Notes under the pieces: model-generated
Databases searched by the model: none
The model's input: only the letters and a program-made list of their open reading frames with translations
What the model was told of the DNA's origin: nothing
Position numbers and translations under genes: made by a program
Assembly (NCBI RefSeq): GCF_001877785.1
Contig: NZ_MINN01000096.1
Location: forward strand, 415,889 to 479,888
DNA from: Rossellomorea aquimaris
GTDB taxonomy: Bacteria > Bacillota > Bacilli > Bacillales > Bacillaceae_B
Length of the DNA: 64,000 nt
Direction: 5' to 3'
Shown: one piece after another, positions 25,098 through 34,021 of the stretch
Layout: every line of letters starts with the position of its first letter
Numbering within the stretch: position 1 is the stretch's first letter

Positions 25098-25874
25098 GTG
25101 GATTTTTTGTCTGTGGACACGATTCATCACACTTATTTTTCCCCTAAAACGGCAACCAATGCCCTGGCCGATATATCGTTAGTAGTGAACGAGGGTGAAT
25201 TCATCTCATTTATCGGACCGAGCGGATGCGGGAAAACGACCCTGCTTTCCATCATTGCCGGGCTCATAAAACCTACTGAGGGCAAGGTTCTCCTGAACGG
25301 CAGGCCGGTCAGTTCAGAAAAGAATCAGATGGGATATATGCTTCAGCAGGACTATCTTTTCCCCTGGAAAACAATTGAGGAAAATATCTTATTAGGGTTG
25401 AAAATCATGGATAGCTTAACGGAGGAGAAAAAACTCGAGGCATATGAACTGCTGGAAGAATTGGGCCTGAAGGGGGTCGGCGATTCATATCCGAGAGAAC
25501 TCTCGGGCGGTATGAGGCAGCGGGTTGCCCTGATCCGGACATTGATCACCGAGCCGAAGATCCTGCTGCTGGATGAGCCGTTCTCAGCCCTTGATTATCA
25601 AACCAAGCTGAAACTTGAAGACCTTATATTCACGACCTTGAAGTCATTGAATAAAACAGCCGTCCTCGTCACCCATGATATCGGTGAAGCGATTGCCATG
25701 AGTGACAGGATCATTTTATTCGCTTCAAACCCGGGAAGGGTGCACAGAGTGTTTGATGTCCCCCATGAATTGAAGGGACTGAAGCCTTTTTCCGTCCGTA
25801 ATCATGAAGCCTATCCGCCTTTTTTCCAGAACATATGGAAGGAGCTTGAGAACCTTGAATCAGGAAACCCTTAA
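25098..25874 (+). CDS. ytlC: ABC transporter ATP-binding protein (YtlC)
   Basis: 258-aa ATPase subunit. Walker [10 protein letters not shown] near residue 41, Q-loop [10 protein letters not shown], signature LSGGMRQR and Walker [13 protein letters not shown], followed by H-loop VTHDIGEA. All motifs are intact. The start is GTG at 25098 with GGAGG upstream; the frame extension to 25041 lacks a site. The ytlD start lies inside its 3' end, implying coupled translation. It belongs to the taurine/nitrate/ThiZ-type ABC group. Confidence 0.85.
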   Translation: MDFLSVDTIHHTYFSPKTATNALADISLVVNEGEFISFIGPSGCGKTTLLSIIAGLIKPTEGKVLLNGRPVSSEKNQMGYMLQQDYLFPWKTIEENILLGLKIMDSLTEEKKLEAYELLEELGLKGVGDSYPRELSGGMRQRVALIRTLITEPKILLLDEPFSALDYQTKLKLEDLIFTTLKSLNKTAVLVTHDIGEAIAMSDRIILFASNPGRVHRVFDVPHELKGLKPFSVRNHEAYPPFFQNIWKELENLESGNP

Positions 25875-26655
25875 ACAAAAGCATCACGAATACATCCACT
25901 CACTGAAAAAAGAACAGCGCCGGGTCTGGTTCTATCAGGCCCTGATTTTCCTGGTGTTCTTCACTTCATGGGAAGCAGCAAGCCGCAACAGCTGGATCGA
26001 TCCGCTGATTTTCAGCTCACCTTCAAAAATCTGGGCCCTATTTCTTGATAAAGCCGCAGACGGGAGCCTCCTTGCCAATTTATCGGTGACACTTGGCGAG
26101 ACCATCCTGGGGTTCATCCTCGGAACACTTCTCGGTACACTGCTTGCAGCGCTCCTTTGGTGGTCGCCGTTCCTGTCCAAAGTGCTCGATCCCTATCTCG
26201 TCATTCTGAATGCCATGCCGAAAGTGGCCCTCGGGCCCATCCTGATCGTGGGACTCGGTCCCGGCTTCACGTCGATCATTGCGATGGGGACGGTCATCTC
26301 CGTCATCATCACGACCATCGTAGTCTACACCTCTTTTAAAGAAGTGGACCCCAATTACTTGAAGGTCATGAAGACTTTCGGTGCAAAAAGGGGTCAGATG
26401 TTCAAGGAAGTGATCCTGCCCGCTTCCTTCCCGACAATCATTTCTACGCTGAAAGTGAATGTCGGTTTATCCTGGGTAGGCGTCATCGTAGGTGAATTCC
26501 TTGTGTCTGCGAAGGGGCTGGGATACATGATCATCTATGGATTCCAAGTATTCAATTTTACCCTTGTCCTGCTTTCCCTGCTAGTCATTGCTGTATTCGC
26601 CACAATCATGTATAAGGTTGTCGAGCAGCTGGAAAAGAAATGGATCAAGTCGTAA
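25855..26655 (+). CDS. ytlD: ABC transporter permease (YtlD)
   Basis: 266-aa membrane permease with six hydrophobic segments and a BPD_transp_1 EAA loop ([20 protein letters not shown]). TTG at 25855 is chosen because AAGGAG in the end of ytlC lies about 10 bases upstream; this gives a 20-base overlap with ytlC. Its stop overlaps the convergent ytkD by 11 bp. It forms the membrane channel for YtlA/YtlC. Confidence 0.85.
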   Translation: MNQETLKQKHHEYIHSLKKEQRRVWFYQALIFLVFFTSWEAASRNSWIDPLIFSSPSKIWALFLDKAADGSLLANLSVTLGETILGFILGTLLGTLLAALLWWSPFLSKVLDPYLVILNAMPKVALGPILIVGLGPGFTSIIAMGTVISVIITTIVVYTSFKEVDPNYLKVMKTFGAKRGQMFKEVILPASFPTIISTLKVNVGLSWVGVIVGEFLVSAKGLGYMIIYGFQVFNFTLVLLSLLVIAVFATIMYKVVEQLEKKWIKS

Positions 26656-27109
26656 TGTTCAAATGTTTCAAAGCCAATTCCACCACTTTGTCTTTCATGA
26701 TGAAACTGAACTCAGGGTGTGTCTGAATGTCTGTCAGCTCACCCTCCCACAATTTACAGCCGTATGTTTCGAGGTAATCGTCCTTCATGATTACATCCCG
26801 GGCTTCTGCATAGAAGATCGTTTTTACGAATGGGGATTGATTGTATACTTTATATTCCCCGACAAAGACAGGTTCCTCGATCACTCCCCCGGTTTCTTCA
26901 AAGGTCTCGCGGACGGCCGCTCCTTCAAGCGTTTCACCTTTTTCGCGCTTGCCGCCGGGAAATTCAAGGCCCCGCTTCTTATGCTGGGTCAGAAGCCACT
27001 TTTCCTTGTAACGGCAAATGACCAGAACGTGGTGTGACTCCATATCAAAAAATTGTCTTTGAAATGCAAGTTCCACTTTCAACCCATTAGCGTCAATAAA
27101 TTGTTCCAT
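26645..27109 (-). CDS. ytkD: Nudix hydrolase YtkD (8-oxo-dGTPase)
   Basis: 154-aa Nudix enzyme. The complete Nudix box runs 53-75 with Gly53, Glu59, REXXEE at 67-72 and Gly74. B. subtilis YtkD hydrolyses 8-oxo-dGTP and other nucleoside triphosphates and guards against mutation. The ATG at 27109 is about nine bases after AGAGGGG, better spaced than the ATG or GTG two or three codons upstream. It converges on ytlD with an 11-bp overlap, so no terminator is possible between their coding ends. Confidence 0.88.
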   Translation of the reverse strand: MEQFIDANGLKVELAFQRQFFDMESHHVLVICRYKEKWLLTQHKKRGLEFPGGKREKGETLEGAAVRETFEETGGVIEEPVFVGEYKVYNQSPFVKTIFYAEARDVIMKDDYLETYGCKLWEGELTDIQTHPEFSFIMKDKVVELALKHLNITT

Positions 27110-27140
27110 TGTCATCACCCCTCTCTAATCTAATCATAAA

Positions 27141-27182
27141 TAAAAAGCATTGGTCCACAAGTTTTGCTCGGGAACCAATACT
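27141..27182 (-). terminator. terminator of conserved hypothetical gene
   Basis: AGTATTGGTTCC pairs with GGACCAATGCT across a 14-base loop, followed by TTTTTATTTA on the minus strand. Confidence 0.7.
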
Positions 27183-27193
27183 TTTCATGCTCT

Positions 27194-27535
27194 TCACGGG
27201 GCTGGATGGTCCAGGATCCCCATGCTTTCGATATGTTTTTTTGCCTCTTCATCACCAAGCTCATGAATCATGGCGTACACCCTGTGCAGGTTTTCATCAT
27301 ATGCATCGTTTTCACGGTCAAAGTGATACTGCACATAAGGTACATGCGAACGGTAAAAATTCTGCCAATCGGTCGAATAATTCGAATCAAAGATTTCCCT
27401 GAGCTTTGTGATTTCTTCATCAGTGGCCGAAATTTTAAAGTGCCATGGGGAATCCGTCGAGCTCCTGGAAATTTCACCGCTCGCGACCTCGATATAATAA
27501 TCATGACGTTCGTCCAAACTTCCCAACCCCTTCAT
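27194..27535 (-). CDS. conserved hypothetical protein
   Basis: 113 aa, acidic, soluble, with no signal or membrane segment. It contains ERHDYYIEVASGEIS, SPWHFKISATDEEI and a C-terminal YAMIHELGDEEAKKHIESMG. I recognise it as a conserved Bacillaceae protein sometimes labelled hydrolase or regulator without evidence. The ATG has AGAAGGG upstream. It is followed by its own terminator and lies upstream of ytkD on the same strand, in the ytkD-luxS neighbourhood. No function assigned. Confidence 0.7.
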   Translation of the reverse strand: MKGLGSLDERHDYYIEVASGEISRSSTDSPWHFKISATDEEITKLREIFDSNYSTDWQNFYRSHVPYVQYHFDRENDAYDENLHRVYAMIHELGDEEAKKHIESMGILDHPAP

Positions 27536-27843
27536 ATTTGTTACCCTTCTTTTTCCTCAATTCAGCAGATTCTATTCACTCGGTTGGAAGCGGGACAGGT
27601 TAGACTTGTTTCCAACCTCTGAAAGCGAAGTCTTGCAAGTGATCGGCCAGCGGGATTCTAACATATCATTAAAAATTTCCCTCCATCATGAATATTGTCA
27701 GTATTCTTTAGTATAGTATCAATAAGAATGTTTAGATTTAACGGGCAAGATGCTTACGTGAGGAAATTTCGGGTAAATACAAAATAAATTGTAGTGTATT
27801 CAATCCTACTTCTGTTAAAATTAATGAAAGGGAGGTGAAGTGC

Positions 27844-28089
27844 ATGAAGTTGATTGAAGAAATCTATGAAATGTACCGCGGCAGAATCAAAGGTACTGAT
27901 GAAGACTTGGACCTCATTGCCCTTACTATCTTAGAAGATACATCCAGGAACGAAATCATCGAATTGATCCAGGAAATGGAAACGGAAGAATTGGAATATT
28001 TCCTTCGACTATACATATTTGAGACGTTAAAAGAAAAATGGTCTAAAAGTGAAGAACGTGTAAGACTGGAACGGAAAAGCCTTCACTGA
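27844..28089 (+). CDS. DUF6154 family protein
   Basis: 81-aa acidic helical protein, MKLIEEIYEMYRGRIKGTDE at the start, then repeated helix patterns ILEDTSRNEIIELIQEMETE. It matches the DUF6154 family of Bacillaceae. GGGAGGTGA precedes the ATG at 27844; the two-codon longer frame is less well placed. Function unknown. The upstream gap 27536-27843 holds a 17-base match to repeat A (27621-27637) and the promoter region, but no other gene. Confidence 0.75.
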   Translation: MKLIEEIYEMYRGRIKGTDEDLDLIALTILEDTSRNEIIELIQEMETEELEYFLRLYIFETLKEKWSKSEERVRLERKSLH

Positions 28090-28112
28090 ATTTCCCATAG
28101 GAAAAGCATACA

Positions 28113-28154
28113 GTAATAAAAAAGCCTTGAACGGCCGTTCAAGGCTTTTTTATT
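28113..28154. terminator. symmetrical two-way terminator
   Basis: An almost perfect palindrome: AAAAAAGCCTTGAACGG and CCGTTCAAGGCTTTTTT. It ends the DUF6154 gene and the convergent YjfB-type gene. Confidence 0.92.
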
Positions 28155-28335
28155 ACCCCTTCATATCAATTGAAAGTCCTTTGCTCGGATGCGGAGCAGC
28201 ATTTGCCTCCTGCATGTCCCGGAGCATCACGGTCACATGCGCAGCCTGTGTGGACATCTGGCTTTTTAAGAGATTCATGCTGAGTGTCCGCTGCAGTTCC
28301 GCAACCTGCTTCCCCATCATGGAAGATACGTTCAT
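28153..28335 (-). CDS. YjfB family putative motility protein
   Basis: 60 aa, MNVSSMMGKQVAELQRTLSM, then LLKSQMSTQAAHVTVMLRDM and GLSIDMKG. It fits the small YjfB family annotated as putative motility proteins, often found in flagellated Firmicutes. The ATG at 28335 is eight bases from AGGGGAG. No flagellar genes are nearby, so the role is only a family label. Its stop codon overlaps the edge of the shared terminator. Confidence 0.75.
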   Translation of the reverse strand: MNVSSMMGKQVAELQRTLSMNLLKSQMSTQAAHVTVMLRDMQEANAAPHPSKGLSIDMKG

Positions 28336-28511
28336 GGTCTTCACTCCCCTCTCCTTGTGTTATATCATACCAATAACCACTAGTCGAAAATAGATTATCT
28401 TCACATCGTGTGAAGGACCTTTATCCTACTTCCACCTTCACGAAGTTGTACGATTTAATGAATGACAATTATTTTTTCTATGATAAAATAAGGAAAAAGG
28501 GGGGCTGAACT

Positions 28512-28697
28512 GTGTCATTAACGCTTGTCATGATTATTGCCGTCGCTATATGCATTCTAGTGATATTTGTCAGTGCCCTGACGACATCCAAAGCATATAC
28601 GACCGTTAAACATACCGTCGATCCGCTGGAAAACAATCCGCATCTTAAGCATATGGAAGATACAACGGACGATTCCGAAGAGAAGCCAAAAGAATAG
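28512..28697 (+). CDS. YtzI family small membrane protein
   Basis: 61 aa: one N-terminal hydrophobic helix (SLTLVMIIAVAICILVIFVS) then a polar tail with TTSKAYTTVKHTVDPL, the signature of B. subtilis YtzI. The start is GTG, with GGGGGG about eight bases upstream. The acidic C-terminal extension DDSEEKPKE goes beyond the short YtzI core. Located next to luxS as in B. subtilis. Function unknown. Confidence 0.7.
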   Translation: MSLTLVMIIAVAICILVIFVSALTTSKAYTTVKHTVDPLENNPHLKHMEDTTDDSEEKPKE

Positions 28698-28708
28698 CGT
28701 TTAAATAT

Positions 28709-28741
28709 AAAACTCCACCAGCAAAATGCCGGTGGAGTTTT
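28709..28741. terminator. two-way terminator
   Basis: AAACTCCACCAGC pairs with GCCGGTGGAGTTT, with A run before and T run after. It separates the YtzI gene and luxS. Confidence 0.88.
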
Positions 28742-28749
28742 TCATATTG

Positions 28750-29223
28750 TTAAGCAAAAACCTGTTTCAATTCTTCTTTACTGTGACCCAGCCAATATTT
28801 CATCAGCCTCTTTGCTCCCTCCAGGTCGTGAAGCTTTGCCTGCCCGCACTGCTTTTCATTTGCTGCAGGGATTTCCTCAATTTCGACAGCTTCTTTCATG
28901 GTCGCTTCCAATAGGTCGATGATTTCCTCTACTTCAGGCTCGCCGCTGACAACGAGATAATAACCTGTCTGGCACCCCATTGGAGATATATCAATGATAT
29001 CGAAATGAGCATACGGCTCGGCATATTTACGGATGGTAAACGCAAGAAGGTGCTCCAGTGTGTGAATGGAGTCAGGCTTCATTGCCTGTTTGTTCGGCTG
29101 GCTGAAACGGATGTCGAATTTATTGACGAGGCCGTCACTTCCCACCTTATGCACTCCACAGTGTCTGACATACGGTGCCTTTACCGCATTATGATCTAAT
29201 TCAAAGCTTTCTACTGATGGCAT
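28750..29223 (-). CDS. luxS: S-ribosylhomocysteine lyase LuxS
   Basis: 157 aa. Cleaves S-ribosylhomocysteine to homocysteine and DPD, the precursor of autoinducer-2, as part of the activated methyl cycle. Metal ligands His54 and His58 (HTLEHLL) and Cys126, plus catalytic Cys84 (MGCQTGYYL), are all present at the B. subtilis positions. The start follows GGGAG. It is monocistronic and links functionally to metK at 16.4 kb through SAM recycling. Confidence 0.97.
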   Translation of the reverse strand: MPSVESFELDHNAVKAPYVRHCGVHKVGSDGLVNKFDIRFSQPNKQAMKPDSIHTLEHLLAFTIRKYAEPYAHFDIIDISPMGCQTGYYLVVSGEPEVEEIIDLLEATMKEAVEIEEIPAANEKQCGQAKLHDLEGAKRLMKYWLGHSKEELKQVFA

Positions 29224-29449
29224 TCGTTATCACTCCCATTCATTTCTTTCTATAGTATAACGTAAATTCGGAGTAATTTCATCAACTTAATCCGAATTAG
29301 GTGATTGTCATGGCCGGCTTCTTCATTACACTCTTCGCCATCCCTGCTTTCGAACCCTCTTTACATTTTCATTTCATACAAAAACAGGCTTCTTTCATAT
29401 CAGAACCTTTCTTGATATAGTAGAGGAAAACACACTGGGAGATTATAAA

Positions 29450-29692
29450 ATGAAACGCGCGTTACTTTTACTTTTCCGTTTTTATCAAGTCGTAATTTCT
29501 CCAATAAAACCGCCGACCTGCCGCTTCTATCCCACCTGCTCTCATTATGGGATACAGGCTGTAGGCAGATTTGGCGCTCTGCGAGGAGGATACCTGACAA
29601 TAAAAAGAATTCTTAAATGCCATCCATTCCATCCCGGTGGAATCGATTACGTACCGGAGGATTGGGCAGACAGAAATAAGAACCGTGACTAG
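29450..29692 (+). CDS. yidD: membrane protein insertion efficiency factor YidD (YtjA)
   Basis: 80 aa, amphipathic N-terminus [20 protein letters not shown] followed by [18 protein letters not shown], with the conserved cysteines, and [14 protein letters not shown]. YidD assists insertion of membrane proteins by YidC/Sec. The B. subtilis counterpart YtjA has also been reported as a haemolysin-like protein. GGGAG precedes the ATG. The family is certain from the two motifs. Confidence 0.93.
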   Translation: MKRALLLLFRFYQVVISPIKPPTCRFYPTCSHYGIQAVGRFGALRGGYLTIKRILKCHPFHPGGIDYVPEDWADRNKNRD

Positions 29693-29789
29693 CTCTGTAA
29701 TCAGAGGTAGTCTTTTTCATTTTTCCAACTATCAGAAAGATAAAAGTCTTGATTATTCCTTCAGGTGATAGTAAAATAACGTTTGTGCT

Positions 29790-29810
29790 AAATCGTAATC
29801 ATTACAATTT
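29790..29810. promoter_or_regulatory. Zur box
   Basis: A 21-bp dyad with AAATCGTAAT and ATTACAATTT around one central base, one mismatch from the B. subtilis Zur consensus. It lies 33 bases before the zinc-binding lipoprotein start, where it would cover the promoter. Zinc-dependent repression is expected. Confidence 0.85.
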
Positions 29811-29842
29811 ATAAAAACAAAATGTTATAAGGAGGATACTTC

Positions 29843-30799
29843 TTGAACTATATTCGTAAAAGCCTGCTATTATTAATTGTTTTACTACTGTCTGCCTGTG
29901 GATCCTCCCCTGAAGAAAAGGGAGAGAAGGACGGCAAGCTCGATGTGTATACAACGGTCTACCCGCTGGAATACTTCACGAAGAAAATAGGCGGGGAGCA
30001 TGTAGAAGTTCACAGCATTTACCCGCCGGGCGCTGATGAGCATACTTTCGAGCCATCTCAAAAAGACATGATCGATATGGCAGAAGGAGATGTCTTCTTC
30101 TATGTAGGGATGGGACTCGAAGGATTTGTCGAAAAGGCCAAAACGATTTTAGAGAACGAAGATGTGAAGGTCGTCCCGGCCAGTAAAGGAATCAATAAGG
30201 ATGACGCAGAGCATGCCGAAGATGACGCTGCTCACGGGAAAGAAGCACATTCTGAGGAAGGACATGATCATGAACACGGTGCCGACCCTCACGTTTGGCT
30301 GAATCCCCAGTACTCCAAGCAAATGGCAGGAGTCATTGCTGATACCCTCTCGAAGGAAATGCCGGAACACAAGGAAGATTTTCAGTCTAACCTGAAGGAA
30401 CTGAATGGCCAGCTGGATACTCTGGATGAAGAATTCAAACAGATGGCCGAAGCTGCCCCGAAGAAAACATTTTATGTTTCACACGCTGCATACAGTTACT
30501 GGGAAGATCGTTACGGGCTTCATCAGGAAGCCATCGCAGGATTGAATACCTCAGATGAGCCTTCACAGCAGGAACTGAAGAAAATCATCGAAAAAGGTAA
30601 AGAAGATGAGGTTGACTATGTTTTATTTGAACAAAATGTTTCTTCCCGATTAACTGAGGTTGTTCAAAAAGAATTGGGAGCAGAGGCCCTTAAACTTCAT
30701 AACGTCTCTGTTTTGACGGAAAAAGATATTGATAACAATGAAGATTATTTTTCATTGATGAGGAAGAATATTAAGACGTTGGAAAAAGCGTTGAAATAG
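29843..30799 (+). CDS. znuA: zinc ABC transporter substrate-binding lipoprotein (ZnuA/AdcA type)
   Basis: 318-aa lipoprotein with lipobox LSAC (Cys19). Family A-1 metal-binding protein. A His/Asp/Glu-rich loop lies at about 121-147, and the conserved HTFEP (67-71), DPHVWLNP (148-155), VSHAAYSYW and FEQNVSSRL segments supply zinc ligands. The start is TTG with AAGGAGG eight bases upstream. A Zur box precedes it. No permease or ATPase gene is adjacent, so it must work with a transporter encoded elsewhere. Confidence 0.92.
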   Translation: MNYIRKSLLLLIVLLLSACGSSPEEKGEKDGKLDVYTTVYPLEYFTKKIGGEHVEVHSIYPPGADEHTFEPSQKDMIDMAEGDVFFYVGMGLEGFVEKAKTILENEDVKVVPASKGINKDDAEHAEDDAAHGKEAHSEEGHDHEHGADPHVWLNPQYSKQMAGVIADTLSKEMPEHKEDFQSNLKELNGQLDTLDEEFKQMAEAAPKKTFYVSHAAYSYWEDRYGLHQEAIAGLNTSDEPSQQELKKIIEKGKEDEVDYVLFEQNVSSRLTEVVQKELGAEALKLHNVSVLTEKDIDNNEDYFSLMRKNIKTLEKALK

Positions 30800-30809
30800 T
30801 ATATTGAAG

Positions 30810-30840
30810 ACACCGCTCTTTTATTAGGGCGGTGTTTTTT
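30810..30840 (+). terminator. znuA terminator
   Basis: ACACCGCTCT pairs with AGGGCGGTGT, followed by six T. Confidence 0.88.
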
Positions 30841-30850
30841 GCAGTATTAC

Positions 30851-31284
30851 GGCTGGTGCCAGGCACTAATCAAGTCGTTTGGGCCTAGTGCAGTAAATAG
30901 ATTGCGTTTCAATTAAAAAGGCCACCGTTTTCACTGTAAAATAGAAGGACCTACCACAGAACTTCCTTTTACTATCCCTACAGAGGAGATGAAAACGATG
31001 GCTTATCAATTATTCAATCATATTCAAGGTAAAAACGGAAGTAGATGGACGCAATTTATTAGAAACCATGGGGCAGAAAATATCTTAGTGGTAGCGATTG
31101 ATGCAGCGAAATATATCAATAAGGCGCTCTTATGCAATCTTTATGGGGACGTGTATATTCGTCCTTTTGAGTTCGATTCAACAATGCAAGGATTTAAGAG
31201 GCTTCATCATCAGATAGAAGCTATTAAGAAGGAAGAACGTTGTACGGCTGGCTCGAATCACCAAGTTTGGGCCTGGCACCGCTT
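30851..31284 (+). mobile_element. IS110 family remnant with flanking short repeats
   Basis: The frame from 30998 (ATG, GAGGAG site) encodes about 82 residues of an IS110-type DEDD transposase N-terminus: MAYQLFNHIQGKNGSRWTQF and VVAIDAAKYINKALLCNLYG, where the Asp in AIDAAK is the first catalytic residue. After about 31243 the similarity stops and the frame runs into unrelated sequence, ending at 31348. IS110 proteins are about 400 aa, so most is deleted. A related 40-bp repeat flanks it at 30851-30891 and 31244-31282 (shared TTTGGGCCT core). The stretch 30895-30997 may be a leftover of the element's non-coding end. The gap 30841-31382 holds nothing else. Confidence 0.7.
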
Positions 31285-31382
31285 CAACACTCCTGTCAAA
31301 AAAACCATCCCTACCCATGCATATTATTTTCCATTAAGTGGACAATAAGGAAAGCTAATGACATGGTAAGGGAGAATTGGAA

Positions 31383-32735
31383 ATGGATGAATTGGTACTA
31401 GCACGATCTCTATTCGGCACGACAATGGCTTTTCACATCATCTTTGCAACGCTCGGTGTCGGCATTCCGCTGATGATCCTTGTGGCGGAAATTATGTATC
31501 AGCGTACAAACGACCTCGATTATTCGGTCATGGCGAAACGCTGGACAAAAGCATTTGCCGTCCTTCTCGGTGTCGGGATCCCGACCGGGACGATTGCGGG
31601 TGTGCAGCTGTCGCTCCTCTGGCCCGGTTTCATGGAGGTCATCGGACGGGTGATGGCACTGCCCTTTCAGATCGAAATTTACGCCTTCTTCATTGAGGCT
31701 CTTTTTATGTCCATCTATGTGTATGCAGCGAACCGGATTGCGCCCTGGATGAGGATCGTCAGTTTGATCCTTGTCGCGATCGGCGGACTGGCATCGGCCG
31801 TATTGATCACAAATGTCCATGCATTTGAAGGGACCCCCGCAGGATTTAATATTGTGAACGGGGAAATCACCGATGTCGACCCGTGGAAAGCATTTTTCAA
31901 TCCGAGTTTCTTTGTAACGGCCGGGCACGTCGCTCTTTCAGCCTACGTCGTTGGATCGTTCACCATTGCATCAGTCGCGGCATTTAAAATGCTACGCACC
32001 CCATTCGGTTCGAGAGTATATAAGTTCCATGGAAAAGCACTGATGATCTGTTTATTTGTAGGTGGAGTCTTCTCATTTTTGACCGCAATCAACGGGCATG
32101 AATCGGCTCAGAAGCTGCATGAATATCAGCCTGAAAAACTGGCTGCGGCAGAAGGGCTTTTCGAAACACAGACGCATGCTCCGCTTGCCATCGGCGGCTT
32201 TACCGACCGCGCGGAACAGGAAGTCAAATGGGGCATTGAAATTCCGTGGGCATTGAGTTTCCTGGCGGGCAACAGCTTTGACACAGAAGTGATCGGCCTG
32301 AATGATTTTCCCGAAGAATACTGGCCGCCTCTGTTTGTACATACCCTGTTTAATGCGATGGTCGGAATCGGGTCATTGTTGATCCTTCTTGCACTCGTTG
32401 CGTATGTGTGGAAAAAGCTGCTGAAAAAAGAACATTATCCGAAATGGCTCATGTGGCTGTTTGTCGCAGGAGGGCCCCTCTCCATCATGGCAATCGAATT
32501 CGGGTGGATATTCGCCTGCACAGGACGACAGCCATGGACCATTTACAGGATCCTGAGTACAGAGGATTCGGTGACGACGACGGGTAATATCGCGGTTCTG
32601 TTCATCCTGTTTGTCACGGTTTATGCGATTTTGGCGGTTGCCGTGGTGCTTGTGCTGCTCTACTACTTCAAACGGAATCCGCCGCAAAAGGATATCGACA
32701 AAGCAGAAAGCAAAGAGATTCCACTGTCCACTTAA
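31383..32735 (+). CDS. ythA: cytochrome bd-type quinol oxidase subunit I (YthA/CydA)
   Basis: 450-aa membrane protein with about nine helices. Haem-ligand His18 and His182 are visible, as are the conserved glutamates E98 and E105 and the GRQPW motif near the end (FACTGRQPWTIYR). The Q-loop is short, as in Bacillus bd oxidases. It reduces oxygen to water using menaquinol without pumping protons. The ATG at 31383 is eight to nine bases from AAGGGAG. I assign YthA rather than CydA by position in the luxS-ytjA-men region and lack of cydCD; the two paralogues are hard to tell apart by eye. Confidence 0.88.
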   Translation: MDELVLARSLFGTTMAFHIIFATLGVGIPLMILVAEIMYQRTNDLDYSVMAKRWTKAFAVLLGVGIPTGTIAGVQLSLLWPGFMEVIGRVMALPFQIEIYAFFIEALFMSIYVYAANRIAPWMRIVSLILVAIGGLASAVLITNVHAFEGTPAGFNIVNGEITDVDPWKAFFNPSFFVTAGHVALSAYVVGSFTIASVAAFKMLRTPFGSRVYKFHGKALMICLFVGGVFSFLTAINGHESAQKLHEYQPEKLAAAEGLFETQTHAPLAIGGFTDRAEQEVKWGIEIPWALSFLAGNSFDTEVIGLNDFPEEYWPPLFVHTLFNAMVGIGSLLILLALVAYVWKKLLKKEHYPKWLMWLFVAGGPLSIMAIEFGWIFACTGRQPWTIYRILSTEDSVTTTGNIAVLFILFVTVYAILAVAVVLVLLYYFKRNPPQKDIDKAESKEIPLST

Positions 32736-32753
32736 ACGAAAGGAGGTTCCATC

Positions 32754-33782
32754 ATGACTCAGATGCTAATCGCGATTACAATCCTCTGGGGCTTCGTTTT
32801 CATCTATGCCGTCATGGCTACGATGGATTTCGGGGCGGGATTTTGGTCGATGCTTTATATCAATCATGACAAAACGAAAGCAACCAATATTGCGAATCGT
32901 TATCTGTCCCCGACTTGGGAAGTGACGAATACATTCATTGTCGCGCTGGTTGTGGCTGTCTACAGCCTGTTCCCGGGGGCTGCTTATTCCCTCGGGACCG
33001 TCCTTCTGGTTCCCGGAAGTATGATCCTTCTCCTGCTTGCGATCCGCAGTGCGTTTCTCGTCTTTTCACACGTGGCCGAAGATTACCGCAAGCCGCTGAC
33101 TTACATCACCGGGATCACCGGTCTTCTGATACCCGGTCTTCTGATCAGTGTCCTGCCGATTTCGCATGGTCCATATATTGATTTTGAAGACGGGCAGACA
33201 CTTCAGCTGGGGAAGCTTTTTACAAGCCCGCATGAATATGCGTTCTTCGGGTTTGCCGTTGCGAGTACTTTGTTTCTTTCCTCCCTCCTTTTGGCGGACT
33301 ACTCGAAAGCGTCAAAGGAATATGAGGCTTACAAAGTGTACCGTCGCGATGCGATGATCATAGGGCCTATCTCTGTGGTGATGGCTTTTCTGATTATGTT
33401 TACGATGAAAAATGAGGCCAATTGGATTTATGAACGCATGATGGAGGACTTGACGATCCTGCTCATCTCCCTGCTCGGATTTTTAGTAGCAGGTGCAGCA
33501 CTGTTTCTGCCTACCAATAAGGAAGGAATGAAAGGGATGCCGCGGGTTGCGGTGGTGGCCGTCACATTTCAATATGTATTGGCAAGTTATGTTTACGGGA
33601 ACGCCCATCTGCCTTATATCATTTATCCTGAAGTGACGATTCAGTCTGGATTTACCGATCCGAATTCTTTCAGGGCTGTTTTCATTACGTATATCGTGGG
33701 GTTTATCATTCTATTCCCTGGGTTCGTTTATTTCTGGAGCCTGTTCATGAACGACAAACGGTATTTGCGGCAAAAGAGTTAA
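32754..33782 (+). CDS. ythB: cytochrome bd-type quinol oxidase subunit II (YthB/CydB)
   Basis: 342 aa, eight or nine membrane helices, with the CydB pattern WGFVFIYAVMATMDFGAGFW at the N-terminus. Partner of YthA. AAAGGAGG precedes the ATG, 18 bp after the ythA stop. No cydC/cydD assembly genes follow. A repeat A copy and the menC-side terminator lie downstream. Confidence 0.88.
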   Translation: MTQMLIAITILWGFVFIYAVMATMDFGAGFWSMLYINHDKTKATNIANRYLSPTWEVTNTFIVALVVAVYSLFPGAAYSLGTVLLVPGSMILLLLAIRSAFLVFSHVAEDYRKPLTYITGITGLLIPGLLISVLPISHGPYIDFEDGQTLQLGKLFTSPHEYAFFGFAVASTLFLSSLLLADYSKASKEYEAYKVYRRDAMIIGPISVVMAFLIMFTMKNEANWIYERMMEDLTILLISLLGFLVAGAALFLPTNKEGMKGMPRVAVVAVTFQYVLASYVYGNAHLPYIIYPEVTIQSGFTDPNSFRAVFITYIVGFIILFPGFVYFWSLFMNDKRYLRQKS

Positions 33783-33802
33783 CATTTTCCCTTTGAATGC
33801 CG

Positions 33803-33928
33803 CAGTTGATTTCCGTGCAAGACTTCGCTTTCCGCGGGTGACCCGTGAGCCTCCTCGGCTTTGCCTCCGGGGTCTCACATTGGTCACTTCTCCCGCAGGA
33901 GTCTTCGTCTTGCACTACAATCAACTGC
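33803..33928. repeat. dispersed repeat A, copy 1
   Basis: 126 bp with inverted ends GCAGTTGA and TCAACTGC and inner inverted arms CGTGCAAGAC/GTCTTGCAC. The interior has GTGAGCCTCCTCGGC and CCGGGGTCTCAC arms. The same sequence, interrupted by repeat B, is at 43109-43379, and a 17-base piece is at 27621-27637. This kind of element is common between genes in Bacillaceae. Confidence 0.8.
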
Positions 33929-33980
33929 TGGTAAAGGACTTGAAATCATTATCCCTTTTCCTCACAACACCCAGAAATCG

Positions 33981-34021
33981 AAAGGACATGACATTCCTTC
34001 AGAATGTCATGTCCTTTTTTA
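33981..34021. terminator. two-way terminator of men operon and ythAB
   Basis: AAAGGACATGACATTC pairs with GAATGTCATGTCCTTT around CTTCA, then T run. It overlaps the menC stop codon by three bases. Confidence 0.88.

Noticed and set aside
31410..31928. 172-aa minus-strand frame
   Set aside because: Antisense to the oxidase subunit I gene; composition is typical of a shadow frame.
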